A stretch of DNA of 64,000 nucleotides from Saccopteryx bilineata (Eukaryota; Chordata; Mammalia; Chiroptera; Emballonuridae). Below, piece after piece: positions 33,216-46,800 of this stretch (position 1 is the first letter of the stretch; every line of letters starts with the position of its first letter). Under the pieces are notes generated by a model. The model was given only the letters and a program-made list of their open reading frames with translations. It had not been told where the DNA came from and did not search any database. Made by a program: the position numbers and the translations under genes. The stretch is taken from positions 273,558,482 through 273,622,481 of the forward strand of contig NC_089490.1 of assembly GCF_036850765.1 (NCBI RefSeq), given 5' to 3'.

Positions 33216-34984
33216 AGAAATGCGGCTGGGTCCAGCTTGGCAGAGGGAGAGCCCGACCTCTCGGACAAAGGAGTCACAGAGAGTTCTGCATCCCCGTGCA
33301 CACAGGAAATGCAGCATAAACAACCACAGCCACATTCATGCAATAGAGATGTGACTTATAAACTTGAGCTTTACTAATTTCGACTTACATTGTTTCTGTT
33401 TTCTGTGATGCAAATTTTATTTTCAGAATGATTAACCATGAGCCTGCAAGAGATTATTGCAGCCAGTCACATGGCTCCTCTCCTCTTCCTGGTTGCATGT
33501 ATATATTTAAAAGACTATGAAAGTGAAACTTTAATATTGTTATAAAAGTAAGTCAGAGTGATCTATGTCATTTTAATTACATAAGCTATATGTTTGAATG
33601 CAATTGTTCAACAGAGGAACACAAACAATCTTAAGATATAAATACATAGGTAGGAGGTATAAATCATAAGTGGGCATGTGAATCAGTTCTGCTGGCCGTA
33701 AGGCCATCTGTTCTTATTCTTTTCTGGTCCCATGATATCCAGCGATAGGTCAGCATGCTTATATTAGCCTAAGTATCTTTTGATAAGAAACGCTTTCATG
33801 ATTTGCTCTAAAATAAAACGTCTTCAAAGATAGAGCATTACAGAAGTGTACCTGATGTAGCCACTTGTTTAAGTGTTGGATAAACCTGATGGTGTGAGAC
33901 CTCGTGTCACTCATCCCTCTGTTATTATGACTGGGAGATATTCTCTCAAATTTGTCATTTTTTTTTGAATGAACAATAACATCTGCCTCATGATAATTAT
34001 AAGAATAAATGGCCATAAATTAAATGGAAAGTGGTCAATGTCTTCTTGCTATTATGCATAATTTTGATGATAATTACTTTTAGTCTGTCTCCTGTTAATC
34101 TATACTACTGGACCTTTGTAATTTGTTTGACTCTTTCACTTGTTATATCTGCTCAGAATTATGAAAAACAGGAAGGAATGAACATAAATGAACTTGGGTG
34201 AAATATGATAGGCCAGGGCTTTCACCTCTGCTTTAAACCAAAATCCCATACTTGTCAGATGTGAGATGCTCTTCCCATTTCACAGATCTGAGAACCAAGG
34301 TTCAAAGATGAAAAATATCCCCAAATTAATGGATATTGGCCAAGAGTGCACCCTGGAAGCTGTCCTCAAACTTCCAGAATTTGCTCGTGACCCACCATTT
34401 CTGTTCTTGTGGCCTTGAACTAAGTCCTGCCTGGATTCCACTGTCCCTACCTTACAGCCCAGGGTCCTTGTGAACCAGTGAGTAGAAGAAATGAGTGGAC
34501 AGAACTTAGTGCCTGCCAAGTTGTAAATGCTGAGTAAGTGTTAGGAATTGCTGTTGAATTTCAGTTGAGTGAAATTTCAACTCTATTCTCAAGTTTGAGC
34601 CTTATACATGATATTTCTGAAGGTGCTATCATTTATAAAGTATTCATTTATTCCTTTTACCATACAACTTTAAAGGCACAGATGCATTTTATAATCTTTC
34701 CATCCATAATACCTAAATTATGTCTGACACCTAACATTAAATAAATGAATGTTTCTTGCAGAAGTGACTCTTAAGGCACCACCAGGAGATTCTCGTGGAC
34801 TAGACTCTACTTCTGCTAAGTGATATGCCTTCAAACATCTGGCAGGTAAATCTCTGGTGTCTTTCTTGTAGCTTCTCAGAAATCCCTCATAAGATAAAGT
34901 AAAGAATGCATTTTAACTCTGTATAACTTGAATGTTCACTTTTGTTTTTTTGTTTACAAAGTAACTTTCTCATCCTTGATACCA
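33216..34984. other. Unique sequence, no gene seen
   Basis: AT-rich unique DNA. A weak MIR-like trace lies near 34200-34330. No gene was recognised. Confidence 0.3.
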
Positions 34985-35125
34985 GATGCATTTTTATTTA
35001 TTTTTAATATTTTGAATTTATTGGGATGTCATGGTTTGCCAAACCATACAGGTTTCAAATGTACAACTCAACATAACACCATCTACAGATCACGTCATAT
35101 ATCACCATCCCCTGCCCCACGCAAA
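34985..35125 (-). mobile_element. LINE-1 3' UTR fragment, reverse
   Basis: 'TATTTTGAATTTATTGGGATGTCATGG' and 'ACAGGTTTCAAATGTACAACTCAACATAACACC' parallel the reverse L1 3' UTR also seen at about 19450. Ends are approximate. Confidence 0.6.
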
Positions 35126-37803
35126 GATCTCTTTTTAAATGTAATACCCATGTATCAATGATAATAAAATATGTACAACTGCATAACTTGTATATGTACC
35201 TGGACACGTTCTGTTCTATAACAAATGGACCATCTGAAATATTCATGTTGTGTTGTACTAATAGAGTCACTGTTTAGCCTCTGCACACTCCAGTGGCCTA
35301 ATCCCGCTAAAGAGGTAAAGATCTGATTGTGACAGGTAGCCCAACACAACCCTCTGGGATCTATTAACTCTGTTTCAAATGCAATTCAGATTCTGTCTTG
35401 ACAATTATAAATAGTAATGTCACTTGTCAATTTCTTTACTTTGAAATAAAATAATAAGATATTTTATTTCACTGTACTTACCCTTTTAAAATTTGAAAAC
35501 TATCTTCATTCTTAATATAAATAGCTTGAGTCACAGACAAATGTTGAGATTATTACCCACAATAAAAAAATTTAAACTATCTCTCTTGCAAATGGACTTC
35601 ACATATAAACTCTATTTAGCTTTTATACAAATTATAATTTAAGAACATAAATTATTGCAGATGTTCAGTCTTCAATGTGGGTTGTTTGAAGGACAGAAAC
35701 ACCATAATTATCTTCCAATAATTTGAAGTTAAGCATATTTTTATTCTCCAAATTTATTTTATTGTCATTAATCTAAGAAATTATTGCTAGTTTTTAAGAT
35801 CTTTCTATTAAGTTCCTTTAATTTTAAGTTCATCTATTTATGCCATTCTATTCACTACTTCATTCATCCAATTTTTCTATTAATTTTTACTAAGAAGACA
35901 CAAGGAAAATACTCTCTTCTTAAAATTGCATTTGCATTGTCTTCATTAGCCATTACATTCATTGCAGTTAATGCAATTGATGAAGCTAATTCAACCAGCA
36001 GTTATTAAACATCTTTTTGACTCCAGACACTAATATTCGGAGGAAATTAGAATGCACAAATACATCAAACAAAACTCCTACCTTCCAGATAGCCATGGTC
36101 TTGTGTCAGAGACATGCATGCAAGCCTGCAATTCAAATGAACTGCACTGATTCTCCTGAGGAAAATGAGCAGAAGGTTTTGAGAGCCAAGAAAGCGGCAA
36201 GGGGTTTGAAGGCCTGTGTGGTCTTCAAGGCTGAGCAGGAACTGAGGTGGAGGGGGAGTGTGGGGAAATGCCAGAAGGTGCCAAGTATGCTCCAAGGACA
36301 GAGTGTTGAAATATAGGCTATTTATGCAATTGTAAGAAACACTCTGGCTAGAGGCTTGGTTCTGAAATGAAGCAAAAGGAGATGTGGTTTTCTCAACTCA
36401 AATGCTAAATATACAATGCAGACCGGGCTCTAGGTGTCTGTCGGTTGCCTGGCTTTCTCAGGGCCATCACTTGGAAATAGCCAGTGGGAATTTGGAAATG
36501 TGTGTCAGAACCCTAGATGAATGGCACAAACAGACACAGTGACTTTCTGTTATCAGCACATAGAGAGGTTCTGGCTCAGGATTTTGGGGAGCAGGAGATC
36601 TCCTGGGATTACAGGAAGAACAAGAAATAAGGAAAAGCTAGAGAACATCAAAAGAGGACCAGAGAAAGGAGAGAGGGTATATAAATGCAGGATGCAGAGA
36701 CTACAGAGCTAAGGAAGGAAAGAGTTTTGAGCTTTGCCTGTCAACTACCTGTTAGGTGCTCAGCATCTTAGGAGAAATCAGGAAGATGAAGACTAAACAT
36801 AAGCCTTTGATTTCTGTAATGTAAATCAAGACACAATTGTCTTCCTTAGGAGAGCAGTACCAGGGACCGGCACCCTCGGGGTGCTGGGAATCTTGGTAGA
36901 TGAGGAAGTGGGGAAGCTCATGCAAGTGTCCCCCTCTTCTCTGTGTGCCAGTTTCACATCAGACATTGTCCAGGGGGCACTTGGAAGTTCACCCTATTCT
37001 TTTTTCCTATTTAAAGACCTCTTTTACTCTTACTTAAACCAGTCATAAAACCTACCCTAAGAATATAAATTTTGAAGTTTCTTTTTCAGAAAAATATCAT
37101 CTCAATGTGAATTACAAATTACATTTAGAAAACAAGAACCAGTGATAGAGGCATGTCTGGGTTAGTAAATATTACTGGGAGGTTCTGACTGGGAGGGGCT
37201 GTAATCTCAGAATGGATGGTTGTAGCAGCTGCAGGGCTAGTAAGAGCACCCATCAGCCCATAAAGCCATAGGTTTCAGGTCACTTCCTGCAGGCCCAGGT
37301 GAGGTAGCAGGAAGTCCCAGGTGACAGGTGAGAGCAAGAGCTAGGATGACAGGGCCTGAGTCTATGAATGGAGGTGGGGTTAGTAGGTATACAGAGAGGT
37401 TTGTATAGGTATAAAAGTGAAAGAGTCACTGTATGTGGGACTGAAAGATGAAGGTGGATTTCATGCTACAGGCAAGACCAGGTGACTGTAGCATACAAAC
37501 AGGTGCTAGGAGGATAAGAGTGGAATTAAAAAGACTGGTCCATTTTTTGTGCACATGCTTGCCAATGCACCCATGGGAGCTGCCCTGTTGCCCTTCCTGG
37601 GGACAGGTGTGTTAATAATCATATTATTCAAAACTCTAAAGCTAATTGCACTTTAAATTGCAGTTATTATATTATAAATGTTGGAGACATTTTCTTATGT
37701 GAAAAAAGCCTTGTATTGTGGCATAATCCAGTAACAAATCTTTCTTTAAATAACTGACAAATTCACTAATTATTTATTGAGAAGACATCATAATGTTCTC
37801 GAT
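35126..37803. other. Unique sequence, no gene seen
   Basis: AT-rich to 36.0 kb, then moderately GC-rich. Overlapping open frames near 36017-36316 are on both strands and carry no domain. No repeat was assigned. Confidence 0.3.
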
Positions 37804-38016
37804 CCCTGGTCAGCAAACTGCAGCTCGTGAGCCACATGCGGTTCTTTGGCCCCTTGAGTGTGGCTCTTCCACAAAATACCACGTGCGGGTGCTACCTTGA
37901 TAAGGAATGTACCTACCTATATAGTTTAAGTTTTAAAATTTTGCCTCTCAAAAGAAATTTCAATCATTGTACTGTTGATATTTGGCTCTGTTGACTAATG
38001 AGTTTGCTGACCACTA
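37804..38016. mobile_element. hAT-like MITE, 213 bp
   Basis: The left end CCCTGGTCAGCAAACTGCAG and the reverse complement of the right end TAGTGGTCAGCAAACTCATT share the terminal TGGTCAGCAAACT. The flanking eight bases are TTCTCGAT and TTCTAGAC (6 of 8 identical), consistent with a worn hAT-type 8-bp duplication. No coding capacity remains. Confidence 0.75.
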
Positions 38017-38640
38017 TTCTAGACACTACTGAGGAAAGAGAGGAGAAGGCAGATGAGACCCTGCTATTCTTGGGGCTGAGGTGGGGATAGCCGTGGAGAA
38101 ACATACAAAACACCAATAAGCTAAAACAGTGTACGAAGTGCTCTCAGATACATGCAGGGTGAGCACTAAAGGTGACAGGCTGACAAGGGGACCCAATCCC
38201 AATGTTGAGGAGGGCTCTCTGAGGAGCTGACCCTATGGACTCTGACCATAGGCATTAAGACCAACAGGTACTAGGACAAAGCAATTTGGCAGAAGGAACA
38301 GCGTGAACAGCATGCATGTCCTTTCATTTCTATAAGCTCTTAAACAACACTTCACACAGAATACTTCCATGAGGTGTTGTACATAAAGTTGATTCTATGG
38401 TCTATGGTCTACCACTTGACAGCTTACACGGAGTGTGGGTCTACTTGGGAAACCTCTGGATTAATCATCAAGTCACTGCCTGGTGATCTGCTCCATTCTC
38501 TGTTAACCAGCTGAGAGTAGTGGTCAGGGGCTCCCTTCTCTAGGACTGCATCTCTTTACAGAGAAAGTGAAATGACTGCACTAGATCATCTTGGACATTT
38601 TCTTTAGACTTTTACTGTTCTGCCTTTAAGAAGCAGTAAC
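38017..38640. other. Unique sequence, no gene seen
   Basis: No repeat or gene recognised. Confidence 0.3.
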
Positions 38641-38644
38641 CTGA

Positions 38645-39830
38645 CTTAAAAACATAAAAATCTTAGAAAAAAACAGGCAGTAAAACCTTGAACATTTCTA
38701 GTAGCAAAGTTTTCTGATCTGTCTTCTCAGGCAAAGGAAACAAAAGAAAAAAAAAAAACAAATGAGACTACCTCAAACTAAAAAGCTTTTTGCACAGCAA
38801 AGGAAACTGTTAACAAAATGAAAAGACAATCTACTGAGTGGGAAAACCTATTCACTAATGATATACTGTATCTGATAAGGGGTTAATAATCAAAATTTAT
38901 AAAGGACTTATACTACTTAACACCAAAAACTAAAAACAAAAACAAAGTAGAAACAATTAAAAATGGGCAAAGGACCTGAATAAACACTTATTCAAAGACA
39001 TACAAATGACCAATAGACATATGAAAAGATGCTCAACATCATTAATCATCAGAAATATGCAAATTAAAATAACAATGTGCTATTACCACACCTTTATCAG
39101 AATAGCTATCATCAATAAATCAACAAACAACAAGTGTTGGCGAGGAAATAGAGAAAAGGAAACCCTTGTGCACTGTTGGTGGGAATGCAGATTGGTGCAG
39201 TCAATGTAGAAAGCAGTATGAAGTTATCTCAAATATTAAAAATGAAACTGCCTTATGACCCAGTGATTCCACTACTGGGAATTTATCCAAAGAAGACTGA
39301 AACACGATTTGAAAGGATATATGCACCCCTACATTCACTGCAGCATTGCTTACAATACCCAAGATCTTGAAGCAGCCCAAGTGCCCGTCAGTAGGTGAGT
39401 GGATAAAAGAGCTGTGGTGCATTTACACAATGAAATGCTACTCCACTGTGGCAGCATGATGGACCTGGAGAGCATTATGCTAACTGAAATAAGCCAGTCA
39501 GAGAAAGACAAGTACTGTGTGATTTCACCAAGGTGTAGATTCTAATGAACAAACCAAACTAGAAAACAAAATAGAAACAGACTTATAAATACGGAGAACA
39601 GACTGACAGCTGTCAGAGGGGAGGAGTTTTAAGGGACTGAATTAAAAAGTTGAATAGATTAAAAAAAATTTAAAAAACAAACACAGACAACAGTGTGGTG
39701 ATGACCAGAAGGAAAAGGAGGTGGGAGAGGTAGAAACAGGTAAAAGGGGAATAAATGGTGAAGGAAGGAGATTTGAATTTAGGTGATGAACATATAGTAC
39801 AATATTCAGATAACATATTTTTTAAAAACC
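38645..39830 (+). mobile_element. LINE-1 3' fragment (end of ORF2 plus 3' UTR), old
   Basis: Follows the same ORF2-to-3' UTR order as the copy at 11955. It includes a short open piece with the Cys-rich zone ([20 protein letters not shown]) and then 'AACTGCCTTATGACCCAGTGATTCC' and 'ATAGAAACAGACTTATAAAT'. Stops and indels make it dead. Confidence 0.87.
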
Positions 39831-41814
39831 TACACAAAAATGTAGCAACAAAACACAATGGGACTTCTGCTCCTACCATCTTTTTGCTTTGATTGCTTTA
39901 GACACACTTTAAAGGACAAATCTATTTTTTGTTTGTTTGTTTAGTTTGCCTAAAGAGACCGTTGTATATTCAAAAAAAGCGTCTACTCAATAAATGTTAA
40001 AGTTGAATGCCTTTTATTTTAAAACTTTGTAATGAGTCTGAGTAAAGTTTTACTATCCAATAGTTGCAGCCAACCTTTTTTTTACAAGCGCATTCTCATT
40101 ACCTAAATTTTATTGCCAAGAAATGAATAAAAAAATAAGTCAATTTTAGATATTTAGGGGAAAATCCACTTTTAATAATAATAAGTTCTTTTTATAATTG
40201 AGATGTCCAAATTTGTAATCGGATTGTATAATCAGGAGGCCAGATACAATTTCTACAGGCCTACTTATTGCCGGTGCCTATTTTAAACACTGAATATTCC
40301 TGGGGATTATTTCACCCCCTTGAAAGACTTTTGAGACATTAGCTCACCACAATATTCAACCACCTGCCAAGCATTTTATTAGTCTCACTAACCACCCAAA
40401 ATAATCCTCAAGGTTCCTTTTGAATAAAATTCCAGGCATTGAATGACAGAAAATAGCATTAAGTTGCTTGAAGAAAATATTCGAGGCCGAGCTATTGAAA
40501 AACAGACTGGCAAAGCCCCAGAGAAGACAAGAAAGAGGAAGAAAGTGAACTGCTGGCTGGACACTGCAGTGAGATTTGCATCATCTTATTTAATGGAAGG
40601 TAGTAACCAAGTCCATTCTGCTTGTGAAGGCACTAAGGGTCAAGGGAGTGGACCCTTGCAAGCACTTAAGAACCAGTGCTTAGGAGGACCTGGGTTCTAG
40701 TCTCATCTGTCCTGCGCTATTTACAGTCACCTAACATCTGCTATTTAGTCACCTAACATCTGACTCCTCTTTCTGTGAAGCCAAGCCTACAGAGGCAAGC
40801 ATGTTCATGACCCTGAATGCGGCTGCAGAGAAGATCTAACTATGACTACAGCAAACTACGGGCATCTCAACTCTAACTTTCTTTTTATTCAAATGTAGTA
40901 GTAATAAATGCACTCTGCTCCTCCCATTATTCCAAAATAATCAGCCTGAAAGGAAACTCTCCTCTGTGACTATACACCATGTACTGATGACTGATTCAAG
41001 TAAAAGAAAGTAATTCAATCTTCTTGAATTTTTGTGTTCTTTGTGAAGAAGGTGAAAAGATAACAGTCTTGTTGATTTTAGAACTCTAATTTTTCTTCTT
41101 CATCTAACTACTCAAAACAAAGCCTGAGCAACCCACATTCTCATCCAAAACTGGTCTTAAATTTAGTCCGCTTATTTTTTTTTTATTTTGGACTTTTAAA
41201 ACCTTGATTAAATGGCCAACATGGTTATAGTGTAAATGGCACTAGAGAAGTTCTTGCTCATGAAATTATTTCTTATATATCTTTCCCCTTCAAAGTCTTT
41301 AATCTTTACTCCTGTGGTTGACCAGATATTCCCCAATTCCATTCAATATATAACAGATCATTTTACTTCCTTTGGAAAAGTTTGCATTTAAATTAGATTT
41401 TATTCTAAACTTTTTTAAAATAAAGGTTGATACACAACATATACAGTATCTCAAAATGACCAGGGAATATTAAAAACTAAGATAGATAGCCCCTTATTTA
41501 GATTTTTAAAGTGTAGTTCTACTTAAAACTTTGTACCATTTCCACATTTTATCAAAGTTGTTTTGTTTCTCAATACATCAAGTATAAAAGAAGATATATA
41601 AGAAATAAACCTTAAACAATAACAGCATAAAAAAACACTAAAAAAGCACTGCTTGTTTGTACCTGTCCTGGCTCTGTGCAAGGTACTTTTATGTACAGTA
41701 TTAAATCATACAGTCTAACCAAAGTGCCTAGAATATACTTAGCAATCAGCGAGACAGGTTAATAACTGTGATTGAAATATGAATGAATGCATGAATGAGA
41801 AACCTTGGAAGTAG
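39831..41814. other. Unique sequence with a short tandem duplication
   Basis: Mostly AT-rich unique DNA. A 22-24-base duplication lies at 40716-40762. A weak MIR-like trace surrounds 40650-40710. Confidence 0.3.
40716..40762. repeat. Short tandem duplication, ~23 bp x 2
   Basis: GCTATTTACAGTCACCTAAC... is followed at once by GCTATTTAGTCACCTAAC..., the second lacking two bases (AC/CA) of the first. Confidence 0.85.
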
Positions 41815-41945
41815 GAGTTACTCCTACTTTTTCCTTATTTTATAGATGAGAGTGAGATGCAGAGAGGTGAACAAACTGCCTAAAGCCATATATGTAATAA
41901 GAGTCCCAACAGGGATTTTAGCCTAGACAGTCCAATTTTAATTTT
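41815..41945 (-). repeat. MIR-type ancient SINE, reverse
   Basis: 'CCTTATTTTATAGATGAGAGTGAGATGCAGAGAGGTGAACAAACTGCC' followed by 'GTCCCAACAGGGATTTTAGCC' is the MIR antisense core with limited decay. Confidence 0.75.
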
Positions 41946-42936
41946 AATCCTCTATCTACTTCAAAGAGAATATTCATATTGACAACATCCATGTCTGCAT
42001 TGATATTAGCAGAGTTTTGAATAATTTGCATTATTATTATATAAAATCACAGTTTATGTTAGGGTTTAAACTCATTGATCAGTGTTTTCAAAACCTGTTG
42101 AAATAAAATCTCAGAATGTGATAGGTTTTGATTTTCTTGAATCAAGTCGCTAGTGAACTAAGACAAGTCTAAGGCAGCTACTCTAGCCCAAAGTTACTAG
42201 CAAAGTTCCTCTTTCTTTCACTCCTTCTTAGGAACTGACTATACTGTATTTTTTTTTATTTTCTTTTTTTATTTTTAGAATTCTGAGCTCTCTCTGATGC
42301 ATTATTTAGTCAACAAACTACTGCCCATGGTTTCACGTCCCCAGAGATTGATATTAGGAATGATTCTAGATGTTGATATCTGGGATCACAGGACTATTTT
42401 GCTCCACCTCAGGGTTCTTCTTCCTCAAAATTTAAATTGCCAACAGCAATGATAAACATGGGGTTCTCTTAAAACTCCAGAACTCCTCCTTCAGGCTATG
42501 TTTTATGTCTTGGAAAAAATCAGCAATCCAATGTGTGAGCTTTATGTTCTCTTGTAGCTCAAATGCTCATTTTGGCTGCCATAACCAGCTCCTTTTGTAC
42601 AAATGGAATTGGATTAATCTCTAGCTCTCATGTGATCCACATTTTCCCCAAAGTTGTAGCAGGACAGTGATTTTAAAAGTGTGTGTACATTTGTATCTAT
42701 GCCTTTTATTTGTTGAAAACTTTGTTGAGATATTACAGTACAAAGATGACATGTAACCAGATAGATTATAGAAGAAGGAGGAGGAGGAGGAAAAGAAGAA
42801 GGAATGGGAGAAAAGGAAGAGATGGAAAAGGCAGCAACAGTAGCCTTTTTGTCTTTGCTACCATTATGAGTATGATCCAGAAGTAGTGTTGTGGTGGCCT
42901 GCTCGTTAGTCCCACTAATGGAGGCATTCTCATGCT
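41946..42936. other. Unique sequence with a purine-rich tract
   Basis: A GGA/GAA-rich tract lies at about 42771-42832. The longest open frame (minus strand, 42614-42991) runs through this low-complexity tract and is not credible as a gene. Confidence 0.3.
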
Positions 42937-42944
42937 GTCTAGAG

Positions 42945-43296
42945 CAATGGTAGTCAACCTGGTCCCTATCGCCCACTAGTGGGTGTTCCAACTTTCATGG
43001 TGGGTGGTAGCGGAGCAACCAAAGTATAAATAAAAAGATAGATTTAACTATAGTAAGTTGTTTTATAAAGATTTATTCTGCCAAACTTAGCAAAACTCCA
43101 ACATAAAGTACTTAGTAAGTAATTATTATTATATGCTTTAACTTGCTATAACTCTGCTTTATAAATTTTATAAAATAAAGTTACTTCCCTACTTTATAAA
43201 TCACAATTACTGTGGAACCAGTGGAGAGTTAGAAAATTTTACTACTAACAGAGATACAAAAGTGGGCGGTAGGTATAAAAAGGTTGACTACCCCTG
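42945..43296. mobile_element. hAT-like MITE, 352 bp, with 8-bp duplication
   Basis: The left end CAATGGTAGTCAACCTGG and the reverse complement of the right end CAGGGGTAGTCAACCTTT form 15-base terminal inverted repeats with two mismatches. Flanking octamers GTCTAGAG (42937-42944) and ATCTAGAG (43297-43304) differ by one base, the size expected for hAT elements. The interior is AT-rich and non-coding. Confidence 0.88.
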
Positions 43297-43649
43297 ATCT
43301 AGAGCTTCAGGAAGGACCTACACTTTAGTTCAGTTTAAAGCATTCCTCTTGGGTTCTTAAATTCAGAAAGGGCAGGTTTTGGATCCTATCCTGGTCTGGA
43401 TCCCATAAAAAAAATAGCAGCTAATGAAAATTAAACAAAAAAATGTATTCTCCTCCTACCCTCACTTTTCCAGAATCCATAGTTGCATCAACCCAAAAAA
43501 CAAACAAACAAAAACTAATAAGTGCTTAAATATTTCTCAGACTACAACCATATATATATTTCTTTAAAGACCTAAGGACTTTAGAAAATTTGTTATTAAA
43601 ATAGTAGTAGTGATTCAACACCATTAATAGTTGTAATTAAATTGTAAAT
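43297..43649. other. Unique AT-rich sequence
   Basis: No gene or repeat recognised. Confidence 0.3.
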
Positions 43650-43774
43650 GTGCAGTGGATAGAGCATTGTCCCAGCACACCAAGGTCACAGGTTTTATTC
43701 CAGTAGGGCACATATGAGAAAGAACAATGAGTGTCCAACAGGATGAAATAACTAAGTGGAACATCAAGTTGATG

Positions 43775-43812
<38 letters not shown>

Positions 43813-43864
43813 CCAACCCCCTCCCTTTCTCTCTCTCTCTTTTTCAATTCAATGGGAAAAATTA
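43650..43864 (+). mobile_element. 5'-truncated bat SINE with (TC)n
   Basis: Begins inside the tRNA-like head (GTGCAGTGGATAGAGCATTG), continues with the B-box-like 'GGTTTTATTCC', 'AGGGCACATATGAGAAAG', and a (TC)n expansion at about 43777-43810, and ends 'AATTCAATGGGAAAAA'. The body is closest to the copy at 47812. Confidence 0.82.
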
Positions 43865-46800
43865 TAACTGCCTCTCCATGTTTTTTTATGTGTGGTAAAT
43901 TTTTTAAGTTAAAAGAACTTTCAATTTATAAGCTTTAACATATTTGTGTGTGTATAAAAGTTAGTTAAAACTTTTATAATAGACACCTGTTACCAATATC
44001 CCATGTACATGGTACTGCTTTCATAATAACTCCACATGTGTTTAACACTTTAGTTAAAGGATATATTACATAAAGGTAAGCAATTAAGCAGAAAATTATA
44101 AGCTTCTTTTTGCCATTGTTCTAAGTATTTACTTTAATATTTATCTTGAATTTGGATTAATTAAAACTAGTATGTAGTCCTTTATCTTAAGAAAATTTAT
44201 TTTTGTGTGTGCAAGGTCTTAAGGTAAGCTCCAATGTGGTTCATCTGAACACTCAACACCTGACATTCATCGGCTGTGTGTAGCATTTGTCACTCATTGT
44301 CTTTACATTACCACCCTCCTCTGAGAACTGTGCACATCCTAGATCAATAGATAAAGAATATATGCCTTCCCATTTTCTTTTTAATTTAGTATTTGTTATT
44401 GCATTGTGAAAGGCATGTATTGATTACTGAAAGAGGGACCTAGATTACCCAGTGTTTATAATAGAAGAAAACACAATGTGCATCTAATTGATAAATTGTT
44501 TTGAACTATTAAATATCATATTTATTCATCTTCCTTATTAGGGTAGAAAATTATCTGAATGAAAAACCACATACTTAACGTAACAAAAGTTGACCAATAT
44601 TGCAGGAATTCAAAGGATTCATGTGTTCCAATTCTTGCCTTCTCAAAGCTCATGACTTGTAAAATTGACTCTTAAGTTTGACTCTCTTAATTTTCAAGAA
44701 ATTATTCAAGCTTTAATTTATGTTTAAAAATTTTATATGATAATAATAATATGAAAAGTGAGGCATGTTTAAAATATAGTATGCTTTTGTTGTTGTTGTT
44801 GGTTTTGTTGTTCAATTTTTTTCCCTTAGTGTACAGAATCACTTTCAACTGGTAGAGGAAGCGGGCTTCATATGCCTTTGGTTGTATGTCCAAAATCACT
44901 GCAAACAACTGGATTGACTTCTTCATGCTAGGAAGCAGATGCCTCCTTCTGTGAGGGGTGGAACAAAGCCAGTGACAATGTCAGCAGCAGCAAGTTCTTC
45001 CAGGGTCAGAGAAACCTGGTCTCTACTTCCGGGGACTGGTGTGGGCTGGGAGTTCACTTGTTTCAATCTTTTCCTGCACATCCCTAAGGGCACATCCCTA
45101 AGGTCCCGAGTGGCCTACCTGACACAGGCTTCCTTCTAAAGATGTCTTTCAGGGTTTTACTTTATGGAACTCAAGGTAAAATTTCAGACCCTCACAGCAT
45201 TTCTGACATATTCATGATACAATAGAGATACAAGATTTAAGCTTGTTGTACTGACATTTTAAACAATAGCTCTGCATATATATGTATTAACATACAAATA
45301 CACACATACGCATATCTACATTTGTATCAATAACTACATCTGTTTTTCTAATTTTAGGATTACTTACTTTTGATTGCTGCCAAAATGTCTACTTGTAGAA
45401 ACAGTAAAAAATAGAACTGATAGAACCAGTTTCCCCTGACTTTGAATCTGCAGAAGGCCAGCTGTCTGGCTGGCAGAGTGGGGCCCTCTGACCAGCTGTG
45501 AGGCGGTACCTCCATCACTCTGCAGCTGGGCTGGAAACAAGTAAACAAACAGCAGCGTGTCTTCCAGTGTCTCTCCTGTAGTAGGGACACAGGCAGCTTG
45601 GCAATTCATAATCATAAAGATGAGGGTCTTATCTCATGTCTCCATTGTTTCCTCTCACAGAATGTGTTTTCCTGAGGTGGGGGTGGGGGAAAGAAAAGAG
45701 CAAGGGACTTGGTGAGGATCAGACTTAGATGAAATAAATGTGATGTTCGAACTGATTAGTGTTGAGGAAAGTAGATTTAGTTTCATAGTTTCTGGAGTCA
45801 CCAATTGAAAACACAGTACAGAAAATTCTAGACCCTGAAGCCTACAGAAAGGCAATGCAGGCAGACCCCTGTAGCCCTCTCCCCCAGGGCCAGCAGCCCC
45901 TGCAAGACCCAAGAAGTCAACTGTTGGGAGGCTGACAGTCCATGTCAACAGATGAGAAATTAGCTTAGATGAAGTTGAAGAGGGGAAAGGAAAAAAAAGA
46001 AACATCAAATAATGTTTTCTATATTATTTGTTTGAACTTCACCTTCTTATACCCCACTCTTATTTATTGCAAGAATGATCCCACTGTAAGTAGGGTTGCC
46101 TGTGACAAAATATGATTCTTCACCCTGGTAAAGAGAATTTTCATTATATGTTTCTACAGCTGAGTTCTTGCGGGAAAATACAAGGCATCTGGAGGCTGAC
46201 CCAGCACAACAAACTTCCTCTTCTGTCAGTTTCAGTCCATCCTTCTTAGAACTGAAATTTTCCTCCAGCCTTTGCTTCTTGCTGGTCTTTCTTTAATCAA
46301 AAGGGGAAGTTAAACCTGTCAGCAGGAGCACATGGATGCTCTAAGACAGAGCAAGCTGGACCTGGAGATGCAATGTCTATGCTTCTTCTGAAAATGATCC
46401 TTGTCCAGTAACAGATGTAGCAAGCATATCTTCCCCTGGCTCTTGGGAAGGAAGAGGGCAATAGGGCTGGAGGAGAAAGGGAAGGGAGAACGGTTTGTGA
46501 TGCTTCATTTCTTTGAGACAATGGCCTGTGCTGACACTGTCTATTCAATGTGGAAGATGGGCAGTCAAGTAAAGCAAGACAAATGTGACGTCCTGACTTA
46601 TTATTCCCTACACACTAAGTCAATGAGCTTATTATCACTGCAATTACATTACTAATGTCAACAGATGCTACATGTAGACAATGAGGTAACAATTAAGTGG
46701 GCTCCCTACCCCAGCAAACCCTGTGCAAACTCCTCACTTCAGAAAGCTCAGATGTTTGCCTCGACACGTTGGGGGGGCCTGAGAATGGAGCAAGTTGTGT

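Noticed and set aside
42614..42991. 125-codon open frame, minus strand
   Set aside because: It runs through a purine/pyrimidine low-complexity tract and into the hAT MITE at 42945.
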